Shown here one piece after another: positions 40,732 to 51,169 of a DNA stretch of 64,000 nucleotides. Under the pieces are notes generated by a model, which saw only the letters and a program-made list of their open reading frames with translations, was not told where the DNA came from and did no database searches. The DNA lies in the NCBI GenBank assembly GCA_018296165.2, contig JACKQL020000015.1, forward strand, positions 186,001 through 250,000, written 5' to 3'. The translations under genes were made by a program, and so were the position numbers. Source of the DNA: Termitomyces sp. T153 (lineage: Eukaryota > Basidiomycota > Agaricomycetes > Agaricales > Lyophyllaceae). Numbering within the stretch: the stretch's first letter is position 1; every line of letters begins with the position of its first letter.

Positions 40732-43700
40732 AGCATGCAGCATCTTGATGTACTGAGTAGAAGAAGTCATGAATCGCCTGGTCAGCTGCTAAAATGGAGT
40801 AGATGCCTTGAATGGCTTTTAGGGCATTGGAATGCCTATGGTAGAAGTCCCAGACCAGGGCTAGTGTATGTACATTAGCCTGCAGTTCTCAAGGAATGTC
40901 CTCAATGCCATATCCCTTCCATTTCACCTTGAACTGCAACTTCCCTCAGAATATTCTGCTGTCCAAGATTTCCTCCACTTCATACTCCTCCTCATTGTTG
41001 ACCAGGACTAGTGGTGGGGATGGCTTAGAGCAAAGGCCTGGAATTGGATCCTCTAGGGCTGGAAATAGCTTGACTACATTGAAGACTGGGTGCAGTTGGC
41101 ATAGGCCTGCCAGGAATTTAAGTAGGTATGCCAAAGGCCCTACCTTCTTCTCCACCATGAAAGGGCCAAGATGACAATGTGACAGCTTCTGGGATGGCCT
41201 TGTTGTCTTGATGTCTGAGCTATCCAAGTACACACAGTCTCCAAGCTCATAAACTGGGGCAGGTGTCCATCTGTGATCATAGTACCATGCCATATCCTCC
41301 TTAGCCTTCACTAATGCAGCTTTTGCCTCCTCTTGTGCCCTCTTCATCCAGTCCACAAACCTGTTGACAGAGTTGTTCTCAGAGGGGCATGCCTGAGGTT
41401 TGAATCTTATGTGAGGGTGCCTGCCAGTATTCAGGAAGAATGGATTCATCTGCATGGAAGAGTGAACATGGTTGTTGTATTGGAATTTCACATCTAGTAG
41501 CAGCTCATCTCAGTCATTCTGCCTCTCATTACAAAATAGGCAGAGATACTATTCCAGTTCCTGGTTAACATGTTCTGTCTGCCCATCTGACTGAGGGTGA
41601 TAGGCTGTAGTAGTATGGAGCTTCACTCCCAGCAGGCAATACAGTTTCTGAGTGAATTCTGCCACAAACTGGAGGCCTTGGTCAGAGACATACCTATTAG
41701 ACAGACCATGAAGCTTTCAAACATTCTTCTAGTACAGGCTAGCCACTTTTAAAGCAAAGCATGTGGTGTGGGTAGGGATGAAGTGAGTCTGTTTGCTATA
41801 GAAGTCCACCACTACCATCACAGCATCATACCCATGAGCATCTGGGAGTTCCACAATGAAATCCACTGATGCAACACTCCAGCAAGCAGCTGGAATAGGG
41901 AGAGGATGGAACTGCCCCATGGGTGCCTAGTGGCAAAGCTTGCTGCAGAGGCAGAGATCACAGGTGCTAGTGTAGGTGCCTATATATTAGGAGATTTGAG
42001 GCCACCAGTAATTCTGGGATACCAGCTCTAACATCTTACACCTTCCAGGGTGTCCAGCCACTCAAGAGTTGTGATGTTGCTCTACAATGCATCAGCAAAG
42101 TTCTGGAATGTTAGGCACATAGATGCATCCTTGGAAGGTCAGAAGTCCATCCTGAAGACCCCACTCATCTGCATGCACAGACTTAACTCTGCTTGCTCAT
42201 TGAGCTCATAGAGCCTATGCAGCCTCAGCCACAGCATCCTCTTGTGCACCCTCCTAGTTCCCTCTTCAGATATCTCTGAGGATGTTTGCCTTGTCCCCTT
42301 GGACCACAATTCCTTCTAGAGCATGGATAGCAAAGAGCTCTAGCTTAAGAATAACAATGTTGTCATTATCCCCTGTTTCTATGCCATGGTCAGCCTGCCT
42401 GGATAATGCATCTGGTTTGCACATGCTCTGTCCAGGTTTGTGATGCAGTGAGAAGTCAAAGTTGGCCAGATACAGGGACCACCAAGCTTGGCATCAATTT
42501 AGCTTCTTAGCTGTGTGGAAGTACTCAAGGTTCTTGTGGTCTGTCCAGACTGCTGTAAGAGAACTGCTCCCATGGCAAAGTCTGAGCTATCTGCTTAACA
42601 TAGAAGGGAGAGTCATCATCTGGAAACAGGACAGGTTTTGAGGTAACAGCTTGCTTGAGGGTGTCAAAGGCATCTTGCTGTGAGGGCTCCCACTGCTATG
42701 CTGCTTCCTTACCTGTGAGGTCAAAGAGGGGATGTGTGTAGTGGGAGAAATCCTGTATGAACCTCCAGTAGAAGTTGACAAACCCAAGAAAGGCCTGTAC
42801 TTCCTTCTTGTTCCTTGGCTCAGGCCACTTCACTCCACTAGCCACTTTAACAGGGTCCATCTCAGCCTTTCCATGTGAGGTGATCAATCCCAGGTACTCC
42901 ACCTCAGTCTGCTCAAATTCACATTTCTCAGGCTTTAAGTAGAGCTGGTGTAAGCAGAGGCATTCCAAAACAATGTACATGACCCAGCAATGCTCATCCA
43001 AGGTTTTAGTGTAGATGAGGATATCATTAAGATACATACAAACAACACCTTCCACAATCAGGTTATGAAAGATGTCATTCATTATAGTCTGGAAAGTGGC
43101 TGGGCTGTTTGTGAGGCCAAAGAACATCACCAGAGGTTCAAAGAGTCCATCATTGGTTTGGAACACTGCCTTCCACTCATCTCCCTCTTTGATGTGCACA
43201 TTGTTGTAGCCCCAACAGACATCCAACTTGGTGAAGTAGTGTGCATCTCAAAGATTGTTGATGAGTTCTGAAATGAATGGCAGAAGATAGCAATTCTTAA
43301 CTGTCATTGCATTTAAGACTCTATAGTCCTGAACCAGATGAAGAGACTCATCCTTCTTCTTAATGAAAAAGACTGGGGATGCCATTGGGGACTTAGAGGG
43401 TCATATCCATCCACAGCTAAGATTCTCCTATAGTAATGTGTCTAGCTCATCCTGCTCATGAGGCACAAGAGGATAGACTTTGCAACTGGAGGGTTCTGCA
43501 TCTGGTATCAGCTCAATTGCATGATCCCACTGCTTATGCTCTAGGAGCAAGTCAAAGAATACCTTGGAGAATACATCCTCAAAATTGTGGAGGTGATCAG
43601 GAACCATGCTACAAAAGGGCTTGGGCTGGGAGTTTGCTGCAAATGCCTCAGTCAGATGTTGAGAAGTGGTCTGACTGGTCCAGATCTCTGCCACTGTAGG

Positions 43701-43960
43701 AGAGGGGCAGAGGGTTGTAGCATAGATTCTATCACCTACCTCAATGGTTTTGTTTAGAGACTCTGAGTTCAGAGCTCTGGTGGATTCTCCTTTGCCTTCC
43801 TCTTCCTCTTGAGGTCCACACCCAACACCTTGGGCATTCTCATAGAGGGCCTCTCTAAAAGGGAATACTAGAGGAGGGGGGAGGGTTCAGGAGGTCAAGA
43901 TCAGCATAAGAGAGATGCCCTGCACAACAGGTGTGCATGGCAGCATGCTCACAAACCTTT
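40732..43960 (-). pseudogene. Pol of the LTR2-family chromovirus (RT to chromodomain, broken)
   Basis: Reverse transcriptase pieces are at 43694-43428 and 43226-42696: [21 protein letters not shown], and the catalytic box as YLNDILIYT (Asp to Asn, so inactive). Further pieces are integrase with SVDFIVELPDAHGYDAVMVVVDF (about 41870-41800), YHPQSDGQTEHVNQEL near 41610, the C-terminal part 41491-40946, and a chromodomain YEVEEILDSRIF...FKVKWKGYG (about 40990-40900). Many TAG/TGA codons replace CAG/CGA/TGG. It is the same general class as the intact element at 28471 but clearly a different family with unrelated LTRs. Confidence 0.8.
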
Positions 43961-43999
43961 GCTCTATGCTCCTTACAGGCTTCTTCCATACAAGTCATG

Positions 44000-44420
44000 C
44001 AACGATGAGGGCAGCAGCTCATCTTCACCTCACCCTTTGTCTAGTCAATCTCATGGTTGTATTCACATAGCTAGGTGAACCCCAAGATTATGTCTTGTTT
44101 CTCCAGACTAGTAATGGCAAAGGTGGCTTGCTCAGAGTGGTCTTTGTAACATAAGACCAGGTCCACCACCAAGCAAATAGAGCCAGCTACATTGAACATG
44201 CCATCAACATTATACACAGGAATAGGATGAGATAGGGAGCAAGTGGTAAGACAATGTCATTGCACATAGTCTGCATTAAGGAAGAGGCCTGTTGCACCAC
44301 TGTCAAGCAAAGCAACCACACTTTGAGTGAGCTGAGTGTCTATTGTCTTGATTTCTACCTATAGCTTCAGAGAGTTGGTAGAAGGAGTGGAAGCAACAAT
44401 GTAATGACAGGGGAGATGGC
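44000..44420 (-). pseudogene. Protease region of the LTR2-family element
   Basis: A minus-strand frame with VVALLDSGATGLFLNADYV (about 44320-44265) is the aspartic protease signature. It is followed by FAITSLEKQDIILGFT (about 44120). Stops interrupt it. It lies between Gag and RT, as expected. Confidence 0.65.
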
Positions 44421-44949
44421 ACTCCCAGGCAGGAATCTGGAGGCATGGGTTAGAAGGTGTGTTTCCAGCAGACTTTAGCTGGGGAGGGAGTTTGTACATC
44501 CGAGGAGGGGCTTATCACTTCAGGCATAGTATTAAAAGCAGCAACAGATATATTTGATTCTATGGACAGAGGAGTAAATGATTAGTGATAGGCAATAGTG
44601 GCATACAGTTCATCCATTGCCCTTTTCAAAATCCTCCTCCAACTCTGCAGGAACCTCCTCTAATATATTGGCCACTTCATCAGAGTGGACAGCTATAGGT
44701 GCATCAGGAGAGAGGGCTCCCATTGCATCCCTTGCTGCTAAAAGTTGGACAAGCAGCTCTTCTTGCTCTGATGCAGACAGGTAGTGGACTTTTAGCCTTT
44801 GAGGACAGTAGTGGACAAAGTAACCTGCCTTTTCACAGCATTAATATAACAGGGGAGTAGAGGATCACCATCAGAAAGCATCAACATCTATTGGGACTCC
44901 TTGGAGTAGAGAGCACAAGGGGGCAACATGGAATAGAAGAGGAAGAGTT

Positions 44950-45885
44950 GCACCTGCTTGTGGAGTGGCTAGAGCATGCATGGAAGGGAGAACTTGGGGG
45001 ATGAACCCACCACAAGAGAAGGAAAACATTGAGGATTGTGTCCACTACAGCTTATGTTGCAGCTCCATCAACTGCCACTGCTCACATGCCACTTTGTACC
45101 AGGTATCAACATGCTCATCATCTAGGTGCCCCTTAGCCATACTATCAATACAATCCATAAAAGAGGGGTGGAGTTCATCACAGAAGGTGAGACAGAGTTG
45201 CAGACCATCTGAGTAGCCAGCTTGTTTAACTAAAGCATGGAAAGAGTCAATGTACTCATCAAGTGACCACTTCTCTTGACCATACTAGGTTTGGTCTCAA
45301 AGAGAAAGAGCTGCAGTCTTGGCCAGGTCAAGGAAAAAGAACTCAGCTCACAACTCCTTCTCAAACTCCATCCAGCTAGAAAAACTCTCAACCCCTCCTG
45401 GGTGTTGAAAAATGTGCAATGCATAAGTTGAAGCTTGGCCAGCCTTCATGTAGGAGAGAACCCAGGCAATTTTCAAGGCATCAGAGGCAAAGGCTTCACC
45501 ACTCAACTGGATATAGATGATGCAAGACTGGAGAAAACATTCTGCAACTCTACAGTCCCCATCAAATATGTCAGGAAGCTCAGGGCAAGGAAGTTTAGAG
45601 TGGGGTGCTAAAACCTCTGAGCTAGGTGCAGAAGAAAACCTTGCTGCAGCCACTGGGGGTCCAGGAGGAGGAGTAGGAGTGAGGGGAGAGACATTCCAGA
45701 AGGGTCTGGAGGGAAAGGGACACTGCTTCAGTAGTTTGATAGAGCCTAGTGAGTTTAGCAGTGTGGGAGGTAAGGAAGGCTTGAGTGAGTTGAACCTGTG
45801 CCTCCAGAGACAGCAAACAACTCCAGGCATCATTCTGGGGGCTTGAAGCATCAGGGGGAGGTGCTGGAAGGGTTGGTTCAGTCAT
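44950..45885 (-). pseudogene. Gag of the LTR2-family element (broken)
   Basis: It starts at ATG 45885 (MTEPTLPAPPP). After a frameshift near 45690 it contains the capsid-like segment DIFDGDCRVAECFLQSC, LKIAWVLSYMKAGQAS and FSSWMEFEKEL (45570-45348). It continues past stops with WSLDEYIDSFHALVKQAGY and LQLCLTFCDEL to about 45060. This is the common retrotransposon Gag fold of fungal gypsy elements. No zinc knuckle survives. Confidence 0.7.
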
Positions 45886-45989
45886 GGGAGGAACACAGAG
45901 GACACTAAGACACTGGTGGGGGAGAGACCTTTCGAGGAACCAAGTAGAAACTCAGGCAATCAAAAAGGGGGCTCCCAAACCAAATCTAG

Positions 45990-46000
45990 AGACTTGTTCT
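45990..46000 (-). promoter_or_regulatory. Primer-binding site, self-priming type (LTR2 family)
   Basis: On the minus strand AGAACAAGTCT starts 2 nt inside the 5' LTR boundary. It is the exact reverse complement of 11 nt inside the 3' LTR (sense AGACTTGTTCT, plus-strand coordinates 40388-40398). The 5' LTR version (46108-46118) has one C-to-T change. Confidence 0.65.
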
Positions 46001-46002
46001 GC

Positions 46003-46439
46003 TGTAAGGGCAACTTCTGGAGGCTGGCAAAGGGAGATCCAAAGTTTATTCAGCATAGTGCAGTGTCTACAAGCTTAATTACACACTTGGCAAAGGGAGA
46101 TCCAAAGAGAATAAGTCTGAGAATCTCCAATGCCAGTGTTCAGAAAATTTACTAGAAGTCACATGACCAAGTTACATGCATTGACAGGTTGACAGATCAC
46201 ATGACCAAAGCACATGCATTGACAGGTCAGCAGATCACATGATTGTATGACCAAGTCACATGCATCAACAAAGAGGCAACACTTGTCTGAATTATTGACA
46301 GAGAACCAGTGCAGCCTGAGGGCTGAAACTAGGACCAATAGATAGGGAAAAGGAAGAAGAATTAAGGAAAACTATAACAGGGGAAATCTGACAAGAACTG
46401 GAGGAGGAGAAGGGGAAACAAGTGGGATGTCCCCTGACA
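46003..46439 (-). repeat. 5' LTR of the LTR2-family gypsy element
   Basis: 437 bp. It is identical in layout to 40264-40718 except for an 18-bp deletion after 'ggaggct' (the tgtggctcaatcacacaa segment is missing) and scattered transitions. Confidence 0.9.
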
Positions 46440-46830
46440 GGACCTATGGTAGTCCTTATGAAGACTCAGGGAGGGAACTATGTGGTGGCAGAAATAGATG
46501 GTACTGTTTGGCAAGAAAGAGTCACAGCCTTCAGGGTTGTACCCTATCATGCTAGAAAATGACTCAGCCTACCAGGAGGGATTGAAGAATGGATTGATAT
46601 TACACCTGCTAAACTAAAAGAATGAAGGAAGGAACAACAAAAAACAACTGAACTGGAGGACCAGGATATAACCTTTGGTTCAGTAAGGCTTTGTGAATCT
46701 TGAAATTCAGAGTTGGGGATGATATCAGAAGAAGAATCTGAACAGAAGGAACAGAAGGAACTTCAGCTAGCAAAAAGAGTTAAAAAACCAAGCTGGAAAG
46801 TTTGGGAAATAAACAAATTTTGAAAGAGAA
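46440..46830 (+). pseudogene. C-terminal Pol fragment of another gypsy element
   Basis: The plus frame starts abruptly after the [25 protein letters not shown] (quoted in two parts in relatives), then [17 protein letters not shown]. This matches the end of integrase in fungal gypsy elements (a 'G.Y....DG........FR..PY' pattern). A charged tail with stops follows to about 46830. No LTR of this element is recognised nearby. Confidence 0.5.
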
Positions 46831-47222
46831 CTTAAAATGGTTTAAAAATAAAATAAACTTGAAGTTCACACAAAAATTTGGACAAAGGACATTATATTAG
46901 GGTATGCAATGATAAAGGAAGGGGATTATATCTATATCTACCACATACAAAGGCAACAAAAGTGCCTACAGTGGAGAGGTCTTTTATACAGGGGCAGCAG
47001 TGCTACTGGGAACATCCTGAAGAGAATTTAATAGCTTAATGTCAGAATTGAGTCTGCAGCCTCAGGTTTCAATAAGGAAAAGATAAAAATAGAGAAAAGC
47101 ATGATTAGACATACCTCAAAGGAGACCTAAAGCTTGGTGAAGAGATAGCTGGTCTGGTTAACTTTGGAAGGGCCCAGGACTTTGTTGAGAAGTTGAAGAC
47201 AGGCCAAAATAAGCTTGAATAT
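46831..47222. other. No clear feature
   Basis: A/T-rich. It may be intron or 3' flank of the minus-strand gene remnants at 47223-48754. Confidence 0.3.
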
Positions 47223-48671
47223 TTACAGCAAGAGGTTGAGGGCATAAAGCTGTTGCTGGACATCCAGATCAATGGCATCACAATGCTTCTGTAAGTCAGC
47301 ACAAGAAACAGATGAGTCATCCTCAGCAAGGGCTGCATAGACTTGAGAAAGCAAGGCCAGTGCAGCTTCACTGCCCACTTTGTGGCTGGCTGAAGTAAGA
47401 GTAAACAAGATTTTAGTGAAGGGAGAATTGAGAAAACATACTAACTGAAGAGAGCACTTTGATCTTCTTGGCATGGGGCTTGCCCTTGGGATCAGTCTAG
47501 AAGGTGTTAGAGCAACTTCTGGAGGCTGTGGCTCAATCATACAACTGGCAAAGGGAAATCCAAAGTCTATTCAGTACTGTACAGTGTCTACTGAGATAAC
47601 TACTCACCTGGCAAAGGGAAATCCAAAGAGAACAAGTCTGGGGATTCCCTAGGCTAGATGTGATGCTTTAGAGGCTTCAGGAGCATGAGAAACAACTGTA
47701 CAGTATGACAGAGAAAAAAGACAAGAGTGATGTGTCAGCAATTGGTCAGCAGTTACATAAGCTAGTGGCAGTGTCAAAGGGGCCACACTTGTCTGAATTA
47801 TTGACAGAGAACTAGTGCAGCCTGAGGGCTGAAACTAGGACCAATTGATAGAGAAAAGGAAGGAGAATGAAGAAAAACTATAACAGGGGAAATCTGATAA
47901 GAACTGGAGAAGGAGAAGGGAAACCAAGTGGGACATCCCCTGACAGCAGGGGGTACAGGAGATGGTCAGACTGTCCAGGCAACAAGCTAATAAGTCCAGT
48001 TTTGAAGCTGAGACTTATGTTAGCTCAGCACTTGTAAGTACAAGTGTCCAATGGACCTATCATGGTGATGTCAGTATCTTTGGTATGATGGCAGAGCTGT
48101 CAAAAGCCCAGCAGAAGTGAGAGAAGGGTGAGAAAAGGAAGAGAAGGAGCTTACTTCCTGAAGCTCCTTCTGGCAAGCTTCACAACAATGGCCTTGAATG
48201 GCAATAATTGCATTGGCAAAAGTAAAGAAAGCCTTGGCAGGAGCAGAGGTATCTCCAATGGATTGGTCAAGGATTTTGGACTGAGTAAGGGAAGATAGGG
48301 TGTTGAACAGGCCCTGTTGCTCAGCAATGTGAGGAAAATTGGCTTGATTGGCAAAAGCCTGGTCAAAGTGAGAGTTAGAATACCAGGAAAAGACAGAGTA
48401 TTGAGAGGCATACCAAGTTGACCATGCTGATGAAACAAGTGTGATCAGCAGCACCAATTGGAAGAGCTTTTGCAGTAGAAATACAACCCAAGAGAGTGCT
48501 GGCAAAGGCAGGATAGTGAAGAATGGTGACAACGGTGTCACTAGCTGACCACTCAATGGGGCAATCAAAAAGTGCAACATGATTGAGAAGCTCAGAGAGG
48601 GCCACTGGCAAAGCAGCAGCTGTGCAAGGGGTGGTGAGTGGCTTGTGGAATGAAGGAACCAGAGAAGGCAT
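47223..48671 (-). pseudogene. Unknown multi-exon gene remnant split by a solo LTR
   Basis: The minus-strand segment 48671-48420 (start MPSLVPSFHKPL, with AALPVALSELLNHVALFDCP, WSASDTVVTILHYPAFASTLLG and AANHTCF-like SMVNL) ends at a plausible donor GTATGC near 48412. It continues at about 48360 with HFDQAFANQANFPHIAEQQG, SKILDQSIGDTSAPAKAF and CCEACQKELQ, and after the LTR insertion with ASHKVGSEAALALLSQ and CDAIDLDVQQQLYALN (47410-47225). The sequence looks like real protein, but I do not recognise it. It may be host or transposon-associated. Minus-strand GTAAGT donors at 50010-50170 suggest upstream exons beyond the LTR1 insertion. Confidence 0.35.
47505..47945 (+). mobile_element. Solo LTR2 (441 bp) with imperfect target duplication
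   Basis: Starts TGTTAGAGCAACTTCTGG and ends CATCCCCTGACA. The flanks GAAGG (47500-47504) and GCAGG (47946-47950) match at 4 of 5 positions. The middle part is closer to the copy at 24409-25859 than to the LTRs at 40264 and 46003, indicating two LTR2 subfamilies. Confidence 0.75.
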
Positions 48672-48867
48672 AGTAGCAAAGAAAGGAGAGCAAAAGGGAG
48701 GTCTTTCAAGGAGGAAGTGACAAGATTGAGGTCAAAAATTTTATGAGAGAGCATGAAAAGATTTTTTCAAATTGAAAGAAAAATGCATTGTCAAAGATTT
48801 GAGGCAGATAGGAGGGCAAAACTTCTCAATTGATCTATGCTAAGACATGCTAACTGAGGGCAGTCAG

Positions 48868-50009
48868 TGTCATAACCCGTTCCCTGGACCCTGTACATTG
48901 CCCAACAAACCCCTGTCCCCCTGGAACCTCCCCGGACACTTCGTCGAACTTCCCCAGCACTCCGCACCTACTCTGGCTAACTCCAACACATTCTTGGCTA
49001 ACTCCGACAGCCCCCTGGCCAACTCTGACATCTTCCCCACAGCTGCTGGCGCTTCCCCTGGACTTTCTGAGCCCCTGGGACCACTCCCCCACCATGCCTG
49101 ACCCCATTACACGTCATCAACTCAACACCCTGGCTCCCCCGACTTACCCTGGGTATCATGACAACCTTGGAATGGACCGCATCACAATTGATCCCATCAA
49201 CATATCAACGCAGCCTGCCCTCTGGTCATAACTGACACCCATCAACTCTGTCAAGCTCCGCCAAGCCCCGCCACCACAGCCGACGTCCCCAGAGCTCTTC
49301 AGTAGTCAGTATATAAGACATAGAGTAGCTCCTTGTACTCTAGTCTTGAGATTACTTATCTACCTACCTGCCTTACCTGATGTGTTTCTGATTGTTTCTT
49401 CTCATATTTTGTGTTCTGTGTCTCGTTTTCCTTATTCTCAGTCTCCTGGTCTTATCCTGTCTCTATTCCATTATCATGTCGTTATCATTCTGTGTCTCTG
49501 CCTGAATCTATTCTCATTCTTGTCTTGTCTTTGTCTCACTTTGTTTGACTCCATCTTGTCTCATTTGATTCTATCTATCGTGTTCAAGTCCTCTTGACCA
49601 TAATGTCCTCACAAACTCTGCAGTTACAATTACAAACCTCTGACACTCTTTACCAACCCCAGACCCTGCTATACACTCAGCTCTGAACCCCATCAATCCC
49701 TATTGATCCCCCATCAGAACTCCGGCTCTGCTCCTGTCATCCACATAGCCTCCACCTCCTCTGCACCCACAATACTCACACACAGACTTATGCCTAAACC
49801 CCACCAAGCCCATCCTCCTTCCCCGCAACTCATCCTCTACTCCTCTGGACCTCCCTGGACTTGCCTGGATCAATTTCCTCTGGCTATCCTCACAGGTCCC
49901 CAGTGTTTGGAACACCTCCAAGTGCCCAGTTGTCAGTGCAGGGAATCACGTCTGCCTAGTAAGGACTTGCCCAGTGTAGCTGAGCCCCCATGGTCAGCAG
50001 AACCTGACA
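48868..50009 (-). mobile_element. Solo LTR1 with 5-bp target duplication (inverted)
   Basis: 1142 bp. It begins TGTCATAACCCGTTCC on the plus strand and ends AGAACCTGACA. The pentamer GTCAG is perfectly duplicated at 48863-48867 and 50010-50014. It lies between putative exons of the unknown minus-strand gene. Confidence 0.9.
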
Positions 50010-50810
50010 GTCAGTAAGGTGTGGGGGAAGTGTCATAATGGCACTTACCTTCTACAAGGAAGGAAAAGGCAAAAATATGGAAAAGTACTTACTCTAATAT
50101 ACCCAATCATGCTGAAAAATGTAAGCATAAAAAGGGCCAAAAACTGTAGGCTAAGGGAAGTACTTACCATAGTTCATGTACCAATAAAACCCCAACAGAC
50201 AAAAGCCAGCAGCATGAGCTAGAGAGAAAGAAATCAATGAGATCTCGACATGTCAATGATCAAAATTGATCATTACTGATAGCCAAGGCTCACTTAATGG
50301 GTGGCAGTGCCAACTCAGGTTTTAACATCAGAGTTTTCAACCCAGCACTACCAGTTACTTCTTAACCTATGCCAAGAGGTTGCTCCCCTCCCTCCCCAGC
50401 TCAATAACCTCCCCTCCCTCCCTTGAATTGACACACAAACTACCCTCAATTGGACCTAGAGGAGAAAGCGAGGTTAGCGAGGTAAAGGGAGAGAAAAAAG
50501 ATAGAAAATGGGTGAGGGAATGGGGGCCATGTCTGTGCCAAGTACGTGGGGCCACAAAAATCATTGGTGTCAGGCAATGAGAGGCCAGAATGACAACACA
50601 AGCATGCAGGGACATTGTGGTCCATATGTGAGGGAAGCAGTATGAATGGGAGGGGGGATTTTGAGACCATCAAGCAACATTTGGCATGCAGCTCGGAATC
50701 CCCAGGGAGCGGATTACCTAGGCTTACAACATGGACTAGACTTCAATTTTGGGTTGTATCTGATAATTGAACCATATTTATTTATTTTAACACTCGTTTG
50801 AACTTATATT
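50010..50810. other. Spacer with possible small exons, otherwise nothing
   Basis: On the minus strand 50220-50010 holds consensus donors (GTAAGT) around short open segments and a TTTTTCAG acceptor near 50110. They look like small exons of the split unknown gene. 50230-50810 shows no feature beyond a pyrimidine-rich stretch at 50380-50430. Confidence 0.3.
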
Positions 50811-51140
50811 TGTAGAGTAAAATGAAGTTTTAGTCCTCAGTCAGTCCAAAATAAGTGGTCGACTGTTTTTCTATTCACTTGTAGAGTAAAATGAAGTTTT
50901 AGTCTACAGAATGGAGTAAGTAATGTGTCAAATATATATATAAGTAAGGATAGGCTCACCCTCAGTCACTCCAAAATAAGTGGTTGACTGAGGGTGCAAT
51001 GTTTGTCTACCAAGAAAAATAACACAGAAAAAAAAACAAAGAATAGCAAATATCAGTGTGGCTTATTGCGTCTCCTTCCGAGTATGGTACTGGCTCTGGA
51101 TCTATGATGTCATCATAGTTGGCTAGTCCTCTGCTCAACA
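50811..51140 (-). repeat. 3' LTR of the copia element
   Basis: 330 bp. A purine tract (minus strand GTCAGGAGGAG) immediately precedes it at 51141-51151. Confidence 0.95.
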
Positions 51141-51169
51141 CTCCTCCTGACTTGCTCAACCATCTACAT

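Larger units (their letters stand above)
40264..46439 (-). mobile_element. Degenerate full-length Ty3/gypsy chromovirus (LTR2 family)
   Basis: Minus-strand element, about 6.2 kb, with LTRs 46003-46439 (5') and 40264-40718 (3'). The order is primer site, gag, protease, RT, RNase H, integrase, chromodomain, polypurine tract. All frames are riddled with stops and replacements of C-to-T/G-to-A type. The outer pentamers (TTCAC left, GGACC right) do not match, and the two flanks come from different elements, so the copy probably took part in ectopic recombination. Confidence 0.9.
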
